From Elysia marginata (Eukaryota > Mollusca > Gastropoda > Plakobranchidae), in the NCBI GenBank assembly GCA_019649035.1, contig BMAT01003768.1, positions 7,081-71,080 on the forward strand: a stretch of 64,000 nucleotides of DNA, given 5' to 3'. Below the pieces are notes generated by a model. The model saw only the letters and a program-made list of their open reading frames with translations. It did not search any database and was not told the origin of the DNA. The position numbers were made by a program, and so were the translations under genes. Below, one piece after another: positions 15,144-30,100 of the stretch (its first letter is position 1; each line of letters begins with the position of its first letter).

Positions 15144-18100
15144 ACAGGAAGGGGAGAGGGTATAGGGCCTAAAATTCAAGTACTTTTCCAGGATTCCTGG
15201 AATTCCAGGACGGCGCGGGAACCCTCCTAGTAGGCCCACATTGTCGAAACGGGAATTTCAGCTACAGTTTTACGATTCACATTTTTTTAAAACTTAGCGT
15301 AAATCTATAATACTTCATTAACTATGAGTTTATTCTTCAATTGCAGGCCTATGCCTACATATAACATAATTTGTTACACAAAAGCAATTCGCTTGACACT
15401 CAAAAGTAAAGAGGAGCTTTTTTTAATAAGGGATAAAACAAGATAAAAACTTTTTGTTGTATGAGACGTGACGTAAGAGCTCTTCTTGATTCCGCAAAAA
15501 TTTTGTATCTATCCCTTTAGCAGTGCAATGCCGCTTAATTACCTCAAAGTCACATACCATATCTGGATTTATGTTTACAACATCACAAAATGAAGTCAAG
15601 AGACTGAAATAAGGCTAGGACTAAATGGAAATTTAGCTTTAGATTAGATAAAACCGTAAGAAAAAATTTCCTCTTTACAGAACTCTGAAAGAAACTACTT
15701 TATAGGCGCATACTAAACATCAAGAAGACTTTGTAACTTTGTTGTAAACAATCGGGACTAAACTGCATAAGAATTTGCGTTTACTAGATTTACGGTTACT
15801 ACTGAGAAAGGCATTTATTTTTTGTAAACATAAGAAAAGTAAAATCTCTATGAATTAATCACAAGTTTATCAGACTTTGGTGCTTGACCCTAAAATGATA
15901 AATAACTCTGCTTATCAACATAACCTTTTTTTTCCACCATTTTCCAAATTGACAGCATTTGGCAAAAAATGTTTCTCGCACATTATTTTTTAAAAATATA
16001 AGATACTTCTAAAACTTTATTTGTACCCTTTTACAACAGCAATGAATGTAGATATTCCTTAATGTGATAAGGTACAAAAAAACTCACTGGTCTATGAAAA
16101 TTGGGATCATCCAAGACTTTGAACACTGAAGCCATTGTTGCTTTCTTTGCTCGGGCTGTGGACTTCAGCTCTTCTGGTTGGGCAACTTCCTTACCTAAAG
16201 ATGCATTTGAAGTAAATGATCACTGAATATAAGTTGAAAACTTTGCTGAGAATCAATTACAGAAGCATACCATTAATAACTACAAAGTAAAAAGTAAAAC
16301 AAGAGACTTAATTTTACTTCTGTTTTTATTCTATGGCTTCTCTCTAAATACTCTGAATACTTGCATTGTTTTTTTTACTGAACATAAAGACACAGATTTA
16401 TTTTTTTTAAATTTTGTTTAATTTTATTTATCTCGCAATATATTTCAAATAACCCTAATATGAACATTTGGAACAGTCTTGTTACTGTGGTCAAATTTAA
16501 CAAATATTCAGTGCAATGCTTCAAGATATTTTAATAAAAAATACTTTTTCCATCATCTTTGAAACTTTTGTTTGAAGTCCATTATTTCGACTTGAACATT
16601 ATTTCACAACAGTTTTTAAAATGCTGCTAAAAATTATGTAAGCATGTGTATACTTTAACAAAGCACCTTAAAATTTCATGTGCATCAAGTGAGGTCAAAT
16701 TATATTTAAAAATCATTTTTTCCTGGAACTAGTGGAAGCCTCTAGATTTACTAATTAAATCAATATCTCATAAATCAAAAACCCTTTTTGTTAAGAAAGC
16801 AAAGCAAACTGAAAATATTATAGCTCAAAATGATGTTGTACTTGAGGACGAGGGCTCTTGGGTTTCACCAGCTTGAAAATCTCCCACAGTGAGAAAGTTA
16901 AACACAGAGTACTTGTCTCTCTTCACTCCAGGTATCCCCACTATATCTGAGCTGCAAGCAGAAGAAGGGAAAAGTACAAACAAATATTGTAAAACTAAAA
17001 AAAAACTACAGAAAAAAACCCCAGATAGAATGATTGATAGAAAAAAATGTGTATCTAGGATATCTTTCAGCATGCTGGATATACATGTCTAGTTGTTGAT
17101 ACTACAATCGGCATCAAGCAGCTTAAACTGAAGGAATATCCCTTCATATTGAGGTTCCTATAACATTTTAAGTAGACCTATGTGTCCTTAAATGAGAGCT
17201 TTGCCATGGGGTTTCCATAATTTATAAAACATCTGCCTTCTGATTGATAACATTTTGATTTTACTACATTTACCCTACTTTAAGTACTCAGTTGCTTGGA
17301 AGTGAAAACACATATATAGAACTTGAGGCCAGCACAAAAAACTCAATTTTCTTTGATAAGATACTTGTCGGCATATGACCACTTAAGAGAATATAAAAAA
17401 GACAGATAATTTACAGAATATTAAAATTGTTCATAAAGTTAACTTTATCAAATGTAAGATCCAGAGAATTAGAACACAATTAAATGTAAAGGATACAGTA
17501 TGCTCGAACCTTACCCTGGGAAAGGATTTGGTACATTAAAACGTTTACAAAGAAGTTGATGAGGATGCCACTCGCATTCCTCTCTCGTCAGCTTGCCAAA
17601 CATTTTCATCTCTGCAGCTTTTACCTCATCTGTCTTGTCTTTCTGTAGTGCAAAAAGAAATCACATGTACAATAAAAAAGAAGAAAAAAACATGAGTATT
17701 AACAAAACATTTTAAATTCATCTTCAACATAGAGTTCTAAACATTCAATGGTTTATACAACTATTTTTAAAAGATACTGCTTAAAAAAATCACATGTCAG
17801 TAGACGAAAGGTTGCATAAAATGGTTTTAAAAAATACATACCAACAAATAGCTTAGTATATTTCTTCCTTTCCTTTAAATTTTATACCTCAAATATGCTG
17901 AACATTATGCTCAACAATAACAATAAAAAAGGAGCATAATTTAAAAAAAAAAAAAAACATCTGGTGAAGTTCCTGACCTCAGGGTCAATAGATGTCTCAA
18001 CCATGTCATCATCAATCATAGTACCACTGACAAATCTTGAAGACATCATGGCTGACATGGGTCGAAACATTTTTGCCGCCTTAGAGAATTCATCCCTTTC

Positions 18101-21100
18101 TCTAGCTCTCTCCCATTCAGTCATGTTTGGAGAGGCCACTGCATTGTGAGGATCTGAATTTTTAAATCAAAAGGGAGATAAAACATGCGATGCCACACAT
18201 GTAGTTTTGTTTTAATTTAGGAGCAATTCAATTTTTTTTCTCAAGTCTATCTTGTCAACAGAACATTATCTGCTAAGAAAAGCTACCTGCTGAAAGTTCC
18301 AAGTAGTTGAAAAAATGAACAGTTTCAAGTAAGCTCAGTTAACTGTATAAACATTTAGCGATAAAAGAATAAATTGAAGATCTTGCCTAAGTAATAGCAG
18401 CTGTCAACTTTTAGAGTGAATCCAGATTTAGAAATTTTTCATCGTGACTTTTGTCCTCTATTTCAAGACTGCTTCATAGCAAATAATAAATGTCTTGCCG
18501 CTATCCCTAATGGTCCTAAATCAGAAGTTTTAGCTTGTTCAAAAAAAAGATTTTAAAAGACTTTTATAAATGGAAAATTTCCTCTTTCTAACATTCTTTG
18601 TTTTCAGATAATACAAATTTCTCAACATAAAGATAATATATATATGCACTAACTTCTTTAAAACTTTACAATCAAATTTTTTTTTACGTTAGAGATAAAT
18701 TTTATGGCATCATTTCATTTTTCTGACCTAGGCATCGGATCCAAATTGCTTATTTTTTTACACATAACTATATTTTTTTTGTAATTTTCAATCCATTGTC
18801 TGCAATGCAACTTACAAGTATGCACCATGACAATACATTCAGTATATCTCTTTGCACCTAATAAACCAAATAGAACTTGGTCACAACTTATGAATAGCTA
18901 TAGTCAGAGCATGTTGGTGAAACCTATTTAATTGCTCCATGAAAAATAAGTCTCAGGGATGCCCTCAAGACAGAAAGAAAAAACCTAAACTTTTTTCGCC
19001 TTCTTTCAGGCCTCTATACATCAACTCAGACTGAATACTTGACATACCGTATATGTAATATAGTGTTCAAACCAAACTGAAGGAGCCAGAATAACCTGCT
19101 TTCAGGTTAAAACCTGAAAAAGGACATCCCAGTGAACTTAAGAACTTCAAGATTGCATTTTACCAAATTATAACCCAAAGCATCCCCGGTGACTTAACCC
19201 CCCACCCCCCTCCCTCAATTTTGATGGGTGACTCAATCTCATAATGTTTTATAACGGGGCAATGCAGATGTTGAGTTACCACAAGAGAGTCACCCAAGAT
19301 CACCATGCTAGATTGCAATTTTAAAGGAGAAAACCCTTGTTTAGCACTTCTATTGTTTTTAAATGGAGGCTGGCTGATATGAGCAGCTTTTGCTCTCTTC
19401 ACTTGATCATTGTACGTGAAATCTTTCTTTCTGGCATTATCCACTACCCTTTTATTTTGATGTTGGCCATATATCTAAATCTAGATTAGATCTACATCTG
19501 TATCACTGGAAAGTGCAAAGTTTATTAGATCTAGACCTAGCGTCATTTAATTTAAACAGAATGCGGTTCATGTTAGTTCTACAACCTAACAACAGAATAA
19601 ATCAATAATCTAGACTAGATCTAGGTCTATCGCGACCAGACAGTCTCGTTGGCAGCCTTTTCACGGAAAATACATTTTCCGGTTGTTAGCAAAGAGCCTT
19701 GAATAGCGGTTCCAAACTCTTTGATAACAGTTAGCTAACTACATGTTTAATAGATCGCTTGGCAGACAATCAGATGAAATGCCGATGTCAGTTTCACATG
19801 GTTTTTTTCATTGTGCGGTTCATAGAAGACGAGATACATACATGTATAAGTTAGTAAAGTGAAAGTCCGCTGTTTCATTTACGTTCACTCCTAGGAATAC
19901 TTTGTTAATATGTAAACTTAAAGAATATGTAAATCCATGCGGTGGTTTATAAATAGCGGCATTTTAAACACAAGAAAAATGCTTAACAGCGAAATGTGAT
20001 CAGCAAATCCCGACTCTATGTCTAGGGAATAGGCGCCTCACTCGAGCAGGTAGGTGAAGGACGTCAGTTATGACATGGAGGTGTGCTGAAGTGATATCAC
20101 TCTTTCATTGGATGATTGGTCAGATTAGAAAATGTTGACTTGAACTCTCGCAAGTTCAGGGTCAATTTCGTTCGATCGTATACTCGGGCACCGGTAAAGC
20201 TAATGAACTGAGGTGACAAAGGAGGCAGGTCTTAGATGTAAACAGCTTGCATCGGCTGTTTCCGAGCGGCACAACCGGAAATATATCCGTCACAAAGTTA
20301 GGCACTCAGACCGGATCGCAAATTTTTTTCGGTTCTTTATAATTTTTATCTGGGTTTCTCGGAGGAAAAACCGGACAATCCGGAAAAAAAACGGATTTCC
20401 GGTTAAAACCAGAAAAAGGGCATCCCTGAGGTCTACAAGTTAATTTGGAACAAGTTGTTACCATTAACACCCTGCTTCAGCAGTGCAAGGTATTTGTCAT
20501 ATCTGCTCTGTTTCACTGGATCTTTTCTGAATGGCTGAAAGGTCAAACCGTCTTGAAACAGTGGGGTATTCTGTCTGGACGTTTTCTGCTGCAAATCTTC
20601 ATTAGGTGAGGCTGCTGGTTGAAACTTTGATAAGAAATTACTTGCAGCTGGTGTAGCAGTTGAAGGCAAATGTTCTGTGGTTTGTGCTGTGGTTTCTGGT
20701 GGTTCCTTCTTCTAAAAAAAATTGCAAAATTCACCTAGTTTAAAAACACTTGGAATTGGCATCTAGATATCTTAAAAAGGTATAAAAAATCTGCCATTTG
20801 AGTATACATTTCAAGTTCCCGTGAATGTCTGTTTAATTTTTAATAATGTAATGTTTGTCAACTTTTTGCATTGATTACCTTCATACCAAAGAGACAATTT
20901 TAGGCTTATAAAATTAAAAAAGAACAAAGGATATCTTATTTTAGCACTGAAATAAAAAGATAAAATGATGCAAAAGGGAATTTTTGAAAAATCATGTATA
21001 TCAAAACTTATTTCAACTTTGCTCATGTTCTTGAATATATTTCCCATTTTTAAGAGGGAAAAAAAGTCATTAATCCAATTCATCAGTACCAACAGAGCTG

Positions 21101-24100
21101 CCAACCCAGCACAAGAAAAAAGTGTATAAGCCACCCTCAAAAAGAGTATTTTTCAACAAAAAGGCATATTTTCAACCCACGGCTAAAATTGCACCCAAAA
21201 TACAAAATACAATAGTTAATAGAGGCACGAACCTAAAATGAGTCAATAACCCCAAAAAGTGCAACATTGTTTTTGTATTCCTATATGCACAGAAAATGTA
21301 AGAATTAATAAAAAAAAATAGTTATGCTAAACGCTGGGGTGCCCAGTTGCTCCGTTAAAAAATCGCTAACAGTTATATTATATTACTATCACACAGTATT
21401 GTATTGTGCACGATGCAGAATCTACCAAATGCCCTGGTTATTGTTACTGTTAGTGTAGACTGTTTCATCCTTATTATAGAATAAGGCTTTAAATGTTAAT
21501 CATCCAGTGCCTGAAAATTAATTCCCCGTCTCTGAAAGTTTTACAAGTACATCTAGGCCCATGAAATGCCCCTAGTATAAAAAACAAAAACAATAGGCCA
21601 TCATCAATTAATTTGTTAAAATGTAATTATCACTGATTGGTTGGTTGGTTGTTTGAATTTTAACGTCTCTTTTCAACTACAAGGTTATATCAGAGACGGC
21701 GCTTGGGACAATTGAAAGCGTGCTGCAACACTGTGATGTAAGGAGCGCTGCATACACCACACCCAGTCACATTATCCTGACACCGGGCTGACCAGACTTA
21801 GCACTAAATCCATGATGCCAGACACCAGGCCGACCAGCTACTAATACCAATTTTAAAGTCTTTGGTTTGACTCGGCCCGGGATCGAACCCGTACCTCCCG
21901 ATCTCTGAGCGAGTGTCTTTACCGCTAGGCCACAGAGCCGGTAATTATCACAGACACTGACAGTAAGATATATCTTTTCATTTTGGAAAGGATTTCCACA
22001 ACGGGATGTCACCCCAGCTAGGCCTAAACTTTAAGTTAACAAATTCTACATGTTCCTCATTTCTAGAAATAAAGGGTCTTCTGCAGAGAGATACAATACT
22101 GACAAAATGAAGGGTAATGGGTAATTAATATTAACAAAAATAACTGAGGAAATGAAGGATAATCACGAGAAGCTCAATTTCAAACTCAAATTAGGCTAAA
22201 AGTGGCACCTCAGAGCAAAAATCTCTACAAACCCCTAAGAATTCTAATTGTATGTGTACTGTAGCCTAAATCATTAAATGATCAGTTAATTTTAACTTTG
22301 TCGTCATTTGAGACAATCCCCTGTGGGTTTATATTCAAACTACCCAAAATTGCCTGTATTTTGTGAGACCTAACTTTCCCTTTAGGTTTGCCGTTTAAAA
22401 AGACTCTAGAATCTACATTTCTAGTCATACTGTTACATTTACTAATCTAGATCTAAATCTAGTCCAGAACGGAGTCTAGCAAAAGTTAGAGGTCACAATG
22501 TGCAGTACTAGATCTACATATTAATTATGTTACTTGGGACATTTTAAAAATCAGGCTCACAACCCTCAACATAAGCACAAACACACTTTTGATTATCAAG
22601 TATTCTAGTTTCTAGTACTGAACAGCATCAATACATGTACTTTGTTATTTTGATTTTCCGACTGACAAGTGACATTAGATTTAGATCTAGCTCGTGGAGT
22701 ACACTTGACACAGATTCAACGATTGATATCTATCTTGCCCGATGACTACACTTAGATCTGCATTAGGCTACTTAGCTCACGGTCTTTAGTAAATAGATCG
22801 TACGGAAGAGAAACAATGCCCAGTTCGCAAGAGCAAAATTCCTGGATTTTGATAAAAAACATTTGTTTACAAAATCGGTAAAGTGGGTGGTATCGGGAAC
22901 GAACGCTATTTCAATATTACTAGTACTAACGGAGGAAAAATAAAGCCGGAAAAACGAAACGAAATCGATATAATGTATTGTCACGGTTATCTTTGTGAGC
23001 ATGTGCATAAATGGCTGCTTCCTGCTATGGAATTCAATACGGATGTTGAATGTATCTGACGTACATCGCGAGTTTCATAGTGTCATTAGTGGGATTATAA
23101 GATAGGAAAGTCGTATTTTTCCTAGGAAAATTGTACTGGCGTATTTAGGACGAAAAAGCGTACGAAAATACGGGAAAACGTACGGGTTGGCAGCTCTGTA
23201 TCAACATATGATATAGATTTTCATTTCCACTTTTAAAACTTTAATAAACACCTGCAAGGATGTATTCCTATTATCTTTCAGTGGTGTCAAAGCCTTGGTC
23301 ATGCTGATTGCTTCCTTTGTAGCATCCATTCTCTGTCGATCAGCATTAGGAACAAGATCAAAAACAGAGTCTGGTAGTAAATTAAAGATGAAGAAGAACT
23401 TTTATGATCAAAGCCAAGCTGAACATCTGCATATAATCTGGATTCAAGTTTTAATAGACAATTTGATAGGATTACCTTTGAGAAAGTAAACATCTAATCA
23501 GTTTCAAATTACATTTTCTGTTGTTTTGTAAAATTGCATGCATAACTTCAAACTGATTTTTCAAGAATAAACTTGCAATTTGAACATATCTTCAGATTGT
23601 AACAGTTGTAAATACGTTTTTGATACTACATAAAATTTCTTTATTGGTATCATTGACTTGACATATGAATTTGACCTCAAGAAAACTCTGAAATTGCAAG
23701 TTAAAGAAATTATTCACTTACTCATCACAGGAGTTTCACCAAGAAGAATTCCTCTGTCCACAGCATTCAGTTTGGGATTTGAGTAATTTTCAGAGCCCTG
23801 TCTTAAATGTTCTGGAATATGGCTCATCTCTCTTTGCTTGCGAAACCAATGATGAGGTTTGAATCCTTTTGGCAAAGTAGGGGCAGGAAATTTCTGTTAA
23901 AACAAGAGAAGTGGAAATTAAAGGCCTCAAAATAATACAAAGGCCCAGGTATTACAAAAGCATCAATTATAAATTGATCTTTTTTAGAACCAATGTTAAA
24001 ATCAGACCTTTTCAGCAAAATTTTTTCCTGATTAATCTTCCTTAAAAAAAAACAAGCTATAATGATGCATAAAAATTGGTATGATTTAAAAGCTTCATTT

Positions 24101-27100
24101 TCAATGGACTTTAGCATAAAGACAGATTTTTATCTTTTTCTGTCTTAGACTTTTTCCCTCCCATTTCTATCTTTGTCCCTCTTTTTGTCTTCACTAACCC
24201 TTATCTAAATATTGTTTCAAGCATATAATTCTGTATCACATTCCACATAGGATACAGCTCAGCTGTAACTGACTCATCAAATAATTGACTAGATTTGAAA
24301 AGAACAATGTAATCTGTCCTACCTTTTTAGGCTTGAGTTGTGTTTTGGAAAGGCAAAATCCATCTAGCAACTTTCCCAAATAGTTTACTGGCACTGTTTG
24401 TTTACCTAGTTAAAGATAATATATAAAGAACTCATTGCAAAATAGTTCTAAATACACAAAAAAATTAATAATTTGTCATTTAAAGGCAAAATGCATGTCT
24501 TTATCGTTAAGTTACTGACCAGAAATTAATGCTGAGAGTCTTATGTAGATGATTCCTTTTTGATGTTTAAACAAAACAAGAAAAAATTGAAAACCCTGAA
24601 ATGCCGGGAAAAGCGAAGGAAGAGAATAAATGTGGGTTTGTTTGGTTTTTTTTTTGGTTTTTTTTGACGGCCCATAGCTCAAAGAAATGATTATCAAGAC
24701 AGACAGTGAGTAAGGTCATTTGATGATTTTTCAGAGCCTGAATCTCAAAAGAGGTTGATCTTAGAGCTCAGAGGGCAAATTTGTGCAAGGAATCAGTATC
24801 AGTTTTCGCTGTGGAAAAAATATACAAGTTACTTATCCACTTCAAGTAGGTCAAAAGCTTCACCAAGTTATCCTCCAATAAATGGAGGTGTGTTTCATCT
24901 ATACCATGATCTCTTGGAGCCGTCCAGCCAAATTTGCTGTCTCTTTCATCATCAGGTTGCATGGTGATGTCATAGTTTGATAAGCTGTCAACTGCATAAA
25001 TATCTTCATCCTCATCCTCAAATGCACCAACACCAAATGCCTAAAACAAAAGTTAAAATATTTGGTATGCTAGTTTATCTTGAGCTAAATGCATTAAATA
25101 ACTAGGAGAAATTTCTTAGAACCCTTCCTAAATCTGAATTTTGAAAGATTCACACATTGAACTGCCGTGTCAACCAAAAATAGATAAAGACTTTAACACA
25201 AATATCGTGCCATTTTCCTTCTCCCAACTTAGGGAAAAAAGGGGTGGGAAATGATTTCCTCAATAGACTATACAAAATTCTAGAAAGCAATAAGTATGAT
25301 AAGAAACACTCTTCTGGTTTTTAACTCTTTCCATATAGAATTTTCCAGTAAGTGTGCCAGATTTTTTATGAGGATCTGGAACTGAAACATTGACTCCCTC
25401 TTATCCATTTTTAATAGTCAAGTGTAAAATGTAACCCACTATTTTCTATACCTACTTTGTGAGTTTTCTCAACGTACTTCCAGAACAAAATTCACAAAGT
25501 TAACAAAATATTTAAGACACAGTGCAAACCTAAATAGTACAAACCTGTCCTGATATCCCTTTTCTACCTCCTTTAGAGCGTACAGGTGGAGCACTGAACA
25601 GATTGATGTGAGAGCTGGGGAGAGCTAAAGCCGGATCAAGCCCTCTATAGCCTAGTCCATGAACATTTTCTTTTGGCACAACAGAAATTGGTGCGATATC
25701 TTTTGGGGCAAAAGATACACTTGAAATATCCTCAGGAACAAATTCATCGCTGGAATCCTAAAAAAAATTTTAAATGTCAGTAATTGTGAGCTGGTCTATC
25801 CATCTAACGCAAAATATCATTCTTTCAATACAACATAATGTTAAATTAAATCATTTATTGAATGTAATGTACATAGATCCTTATTATGAAAAATAGTGTT
25901 ATCAATAGCAATGGTGAAATATTTTTTCATGGATGGTATATTTCATTTAAATAGTCCTCATCAAAATCCATTGGCCATCAGCCAGAGAAAACTTATTGAA
26001 TTCACAACAAACACTTACTGATTCCTCTGCAGGTGGAGGTGCACAGCCATACACTTTTACACCTATAGAGGGAAAACAAAAGAGTACCCAAATGAATAAG
26101 CAAGAAGCACTGCTGGATTGGACATACACTGAGGAAGCCCCACGTCAATATCCCAAGGAAGGCATTGCAATGGACTCTATGAGAGACATCGAAGAGATGT
26201 GTGGAGAGGGAAATGACAATGGGTGGCATTTACTTGTGTAAAGTGAATAAGTAATTAAGTTTCCATACTTAATGATACATTCAAATATAATTTTTGTATG
26301 ACATTTTTGAATGAGGGTATCTTTCTAACCTAGTTAGCATTTGAATTCTCAAAATAATGAGAATAAAATAAATACCAATGCATTCATCTCTTGCAGTGTA
26401 CCATGACTATAATTTCAACCCACTACTTTCAGCAAAGAAACAGCTTACTTTCATGGATAAAAACGAATTTTATTTACGTATCACAGCAAAAATAAGATGA
26501 TTAATGAGAAAAAGAGCAGCTAAGCACAGAAGTATTGTTATTTGTATTTTGTTTACCCAAGATTTGGATTTGATAATGATTGCCCAAATAAAAGAAATTA
26601 GCAAAACGCTTATTTTAGAAATATCTGAAGCAAAGCTAAACCACACCCCCCCCTGAACATGATATTTTTACAGACAGCAGAAAAAATTTTTGATAAATGT
26701 TAAAATTTCAATGCAGTAGATGGTCATTGTATGACTTAGGCAAATGCTGTTTTGGGATTATCCCCCCCCCCCCCCCTTAATTAAATATGAAGGTTACTGA
26801 TACTGGTAGAGATTTCAGTGCATTTGAGTCAGATGACTGAAAGGTGCTGCTGGCTGTTGAACGGTTTAATCAAAAAATATCTGTAGTCAAACAGTTAGAT
26901 ATGATTGATATTCTTATATTTTAGACATTCTTAAACTAATTTGCTATACAAACAAGCTCTCATATACCGAATTCCCGACCAGGGCAGCCGCTATTACCTG
27001 GTTTGGGTTGAAGCTTTTTCTTCTTTTTCTTCTTCTGCTCAATTCTGGGTCCTAAGCCTTGACCTTCCTTCCATCCCATTTTCCTCAAGAGTTTGATGCC

Positions 27101-30100
27101 CACAGTGAGCCTAGGAGAGACGCATCAGTTGTAAGCTTGATTGAGTTTATTAAAGGATATTCCTAGATTTTTTTTAAACCACTTATTTAACAAGTACGCA
27201 GTTATATTCAAGCACATGGCAACAAGAAAACAGGTATGATTTTTTGGGGATGACATTTTCTTGACCTGTTCTTCAGGTTGACCAGCTTTATTTTTTAAAA
27301 CTGAAAGAATAAATATTGGTCACCTCAGTGCAAATAATCGGTTTTGGCACTTAGGGTAAGGACCAAAAGAAAAGACAGAAAGCAGGAGGGCGAGAGATAT
27401 AAAGACTGATAGATTGAAAGAGAGGTACAAAAATAAGAGGAGAGAAAAGAAAGAATTGGCCCTATTTTGTTATAAAGTAATATAAGAGGGAATTGAAAAG
27501 ACTTACTGTTCAGGGACGACAAGATCGTTGATCAATGATCCCATGTTTAGAATTGAAGAACTTGCTACTTGACTTGAGTCATTCCTCTGTTTACGCTTAC
27601 GTTCTTCAGAGGTGAATCTTCCAACAGTAGCAAACTTACGAGGGGCAATTCCATGCTCTTCCAAATCCTAGATGGACAAATAAAATACGCTTTAGCCCTT
27701 ATTGACACTGAAGTTGAGGTATGCATTTTGATGTGTCTTTTAACTATCACAAATTTATTATCATAGTATTTAGCTGTGGACTGTGATCTTACTTGACTTG
27801 TAGCAAAGCTAGTTTCTATATCAAAATCAAAGGCAGAAACTTTATAAGTTGGGAAAAAGATGAGAATATAATTTTTAGGTAAATTGTGATGGGTCTTGAA
27901 CAATATCTAATATAAAAAAATTACAGCTGGCCAGAAGCTTTGTGAATTGACTCTATAGCTTAACTAGTAATAAAAAAGCAAGAACTTGAAATACATGGGA
28001 TGGGGACAAACTTTAGTCTTAGAAGAAAACAACAACTCTCCCATAGTGACGGGAATTCGTGTTTCGTTACTTTATTAAAAAAAAAGTGTAGACAGTACAC
28101 GAAATACATACAATCACCATAGTGATTTCAAAGCTATACTGAATGGAAAAATATACAACATCCCCCATCTGTGGAATGCATGCAGAGATTTTACTAAGTG
28201 GGAGATAGGTTGAGATGTAGAATGAGACTGGCTCCATTCAGAGTCAGATAACAAAGGAGGCTTAACACAAATCTAAATTTAATAACTGGACTGTTTAATG
28301 ATTGCATGCAAATAAACCTCACATACAAATCGCTAGTCAATATTTAGACAAAGTGGGCAGTTCAACTCATAGTCATACATAAAACTTGACTGCCAGGTTG
28401 TCACCGTTCCTTTACTCCATCCATCTTCCTTAGCACACACTACCCAAATATTTTAACAAAACCAATGTGTAAGGCATGATAGTGCTAGACTTTTTGAATC
28501 AGTGTTGCTTATCTGTGAATGTATACACCGTTTAAACAAAGGAGACTTGTTATACCACAAGACAGTCTAGCATACGGTTGGCCAAACACATTGCAAATTT
28601 AACTTTAAAAATTTTCCAGCACTGGCAATAATGAATTTGCACAATAAAGCTTTGTTTCAGCTTAGGTTCATTTCACTAAGTCAAAGAACCTGATAACATT
28701 TCTTAGAATGTTGTTATTTTGTTTAAATGTTTTCATTGGAATCAAGAATTTGCAAAGCAAAGGTCGGAGATTGTAGCGATCAAGGTTCACTGCATTAGCG
28801 GATCTAGGTTTCAGTTCTCATGTAAAGGTTTTTAAGCTTGACATGACAGACCATTTTAAATCCTTCTTTCTTTTTACTTCATTATGTATGTCTCAGGAGC
28901 ATGCTTTGCAGGTCATGCTAAACCTTCCATCCTCAGGGTTGAATCCTCACCTCATCATCCATGAAATCCTCTGGTTGAGAGTGCCTGCTCGTCCTCGAGT
29001 CACCATCTTCAGTTTTGCTTTTTCTCGAAGATACAAATGTAGAGGGTGTAAATCCTACTCATGTGAAAAAAGGAGGCAAAAAGACAAAAACAAATGAGAG
29101 AAATGTCCACATGTATCGGGTAAAAATCTTTTTTTTTTTTTTTAAATAAGCATTCTGTGATCTTTTTTAAAAACAAATATGAAGACATTAGCAGAAAACT
29201 TCATCATATGCTAACAAAAAGCAAACAATAGTTATTTTCCTATAATACACGATTCCTCCCTTTGGAGAATATTGAAGACTATAGCAATAAAAAGGAAAAT
29301 CTAAACTGGTGATGAATAAATATTTTGATAAATTTATTTCCTTACTTACAAACAATATGACTTGCTCAATTTAATCATGAAAAAAGCATTTGATTCCTTT
29401 TGTCTCTCCAGCAGATATCCATGTATTTCTCGAGAGTTTAAGTACTCATACTCTCTCAAATACATCTTTTTCACCAGCACACAAAATCAGTTGACAATAT
29501 TTGTCTACTCACAAACAAATTCTATGAGAATTGGGATGATATTCAATATTTGCCCTTTTCAAATTAAAAAAGGAAATGTGTAATATAGCAGTTTACCCTC
29601 TTTAGTTCCAACTGTGTTAAAAAACCCAGCAGAAAACCCTCCTGTGAAAGCTCCATGAAACCTTCGTCTTCCTTGCTTGTCTTTGGCTGTCAAATCCTGT
29701 ATTGTCGTAGGTTTTTTCTGTTGATCTGGATGCAGAGGTTTCAAAAAGTTTTTTGTTTTAACATACTCAATTAGATGAAGCAAAAAGAAAAAGTGAAGCG
29801 TAGGTTTCAAATCTTTTTTTTATAAAAAAAAATTTAGGTCAACTTTAACACACCCAAAAAAAGATAGGAAGGCAGAAGAACACACATTCATTATCATCAA
29901 ATTATAGTGTAGCCCATTTCACAACTTTGTTTTGGAATCTACAGAATGTAGATCTATAATTTAAACTAAATGTCTAGAACTATGATTTAGACCTCAAAAT
30001 TAATCTAAAAATCTGCATTTGGACTTACATTTAAAACACATCTTGATCAAGTGTCTAGATTAGGTCTAGGCCTAGCCTTGGCTTTGCATGTTATATTTTC

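Larger units (their letters stand above)
13143..15225. mobile_element. hAT-like non-autonomous element (2.1 kb)
   Basis: Left end AGGGTTCTCGCACCC and right end (inward) AGGGTTCCCGCGCCG, with subterminal TTCAAGTACTTTTCCAGGA motifs at both ends, a pattern typical of hAT elements. The flanks hold imperfect CTAGTAAT/CTAGTAGG copies, so the 8-bp target duplication is unproven. No transposase is visible. The interior includes long GA repeats and the block shared with 5916-6162. Confidence 0.6.
12214..16087 (-). other. GPATCH1 intron 16, repeat-rich
   Basis: Contains a purine-rich tract (12541-12720), a hAT-like element (13143-15225) with GA and GT microsatellites, and otherwise unrecognised A+T-rich DNA. 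Confidence 0.6.
23371..25544 (-). other. GPATCH1 introns 7 to 10
   Basis: Introns 23371-23721, 23894-24322, 24406-24904 and 25041-25544 separate exons 7 to 11. No repeat or extra gene recognised. Confidence 0.6.
27111..29596 (-). other. GPATCH1 introns 2 to 4 (and sites between)
   Basis: 27111-27506, 27668-28950 and 29055-29596. Contains a purine-rich patch (27355-27445) and poly-T/A runs; nothing else recognised. Confidence 0.55.

Noticed and set aside
21879-21932. A tRNA gene
   Set aside because: A and B boxes are present, but the sequence continues into a SINE body with a tail and target duplication and cannot fold as a clean cloverleaf; same conclusion for 53309-53362 and 60485-60539.
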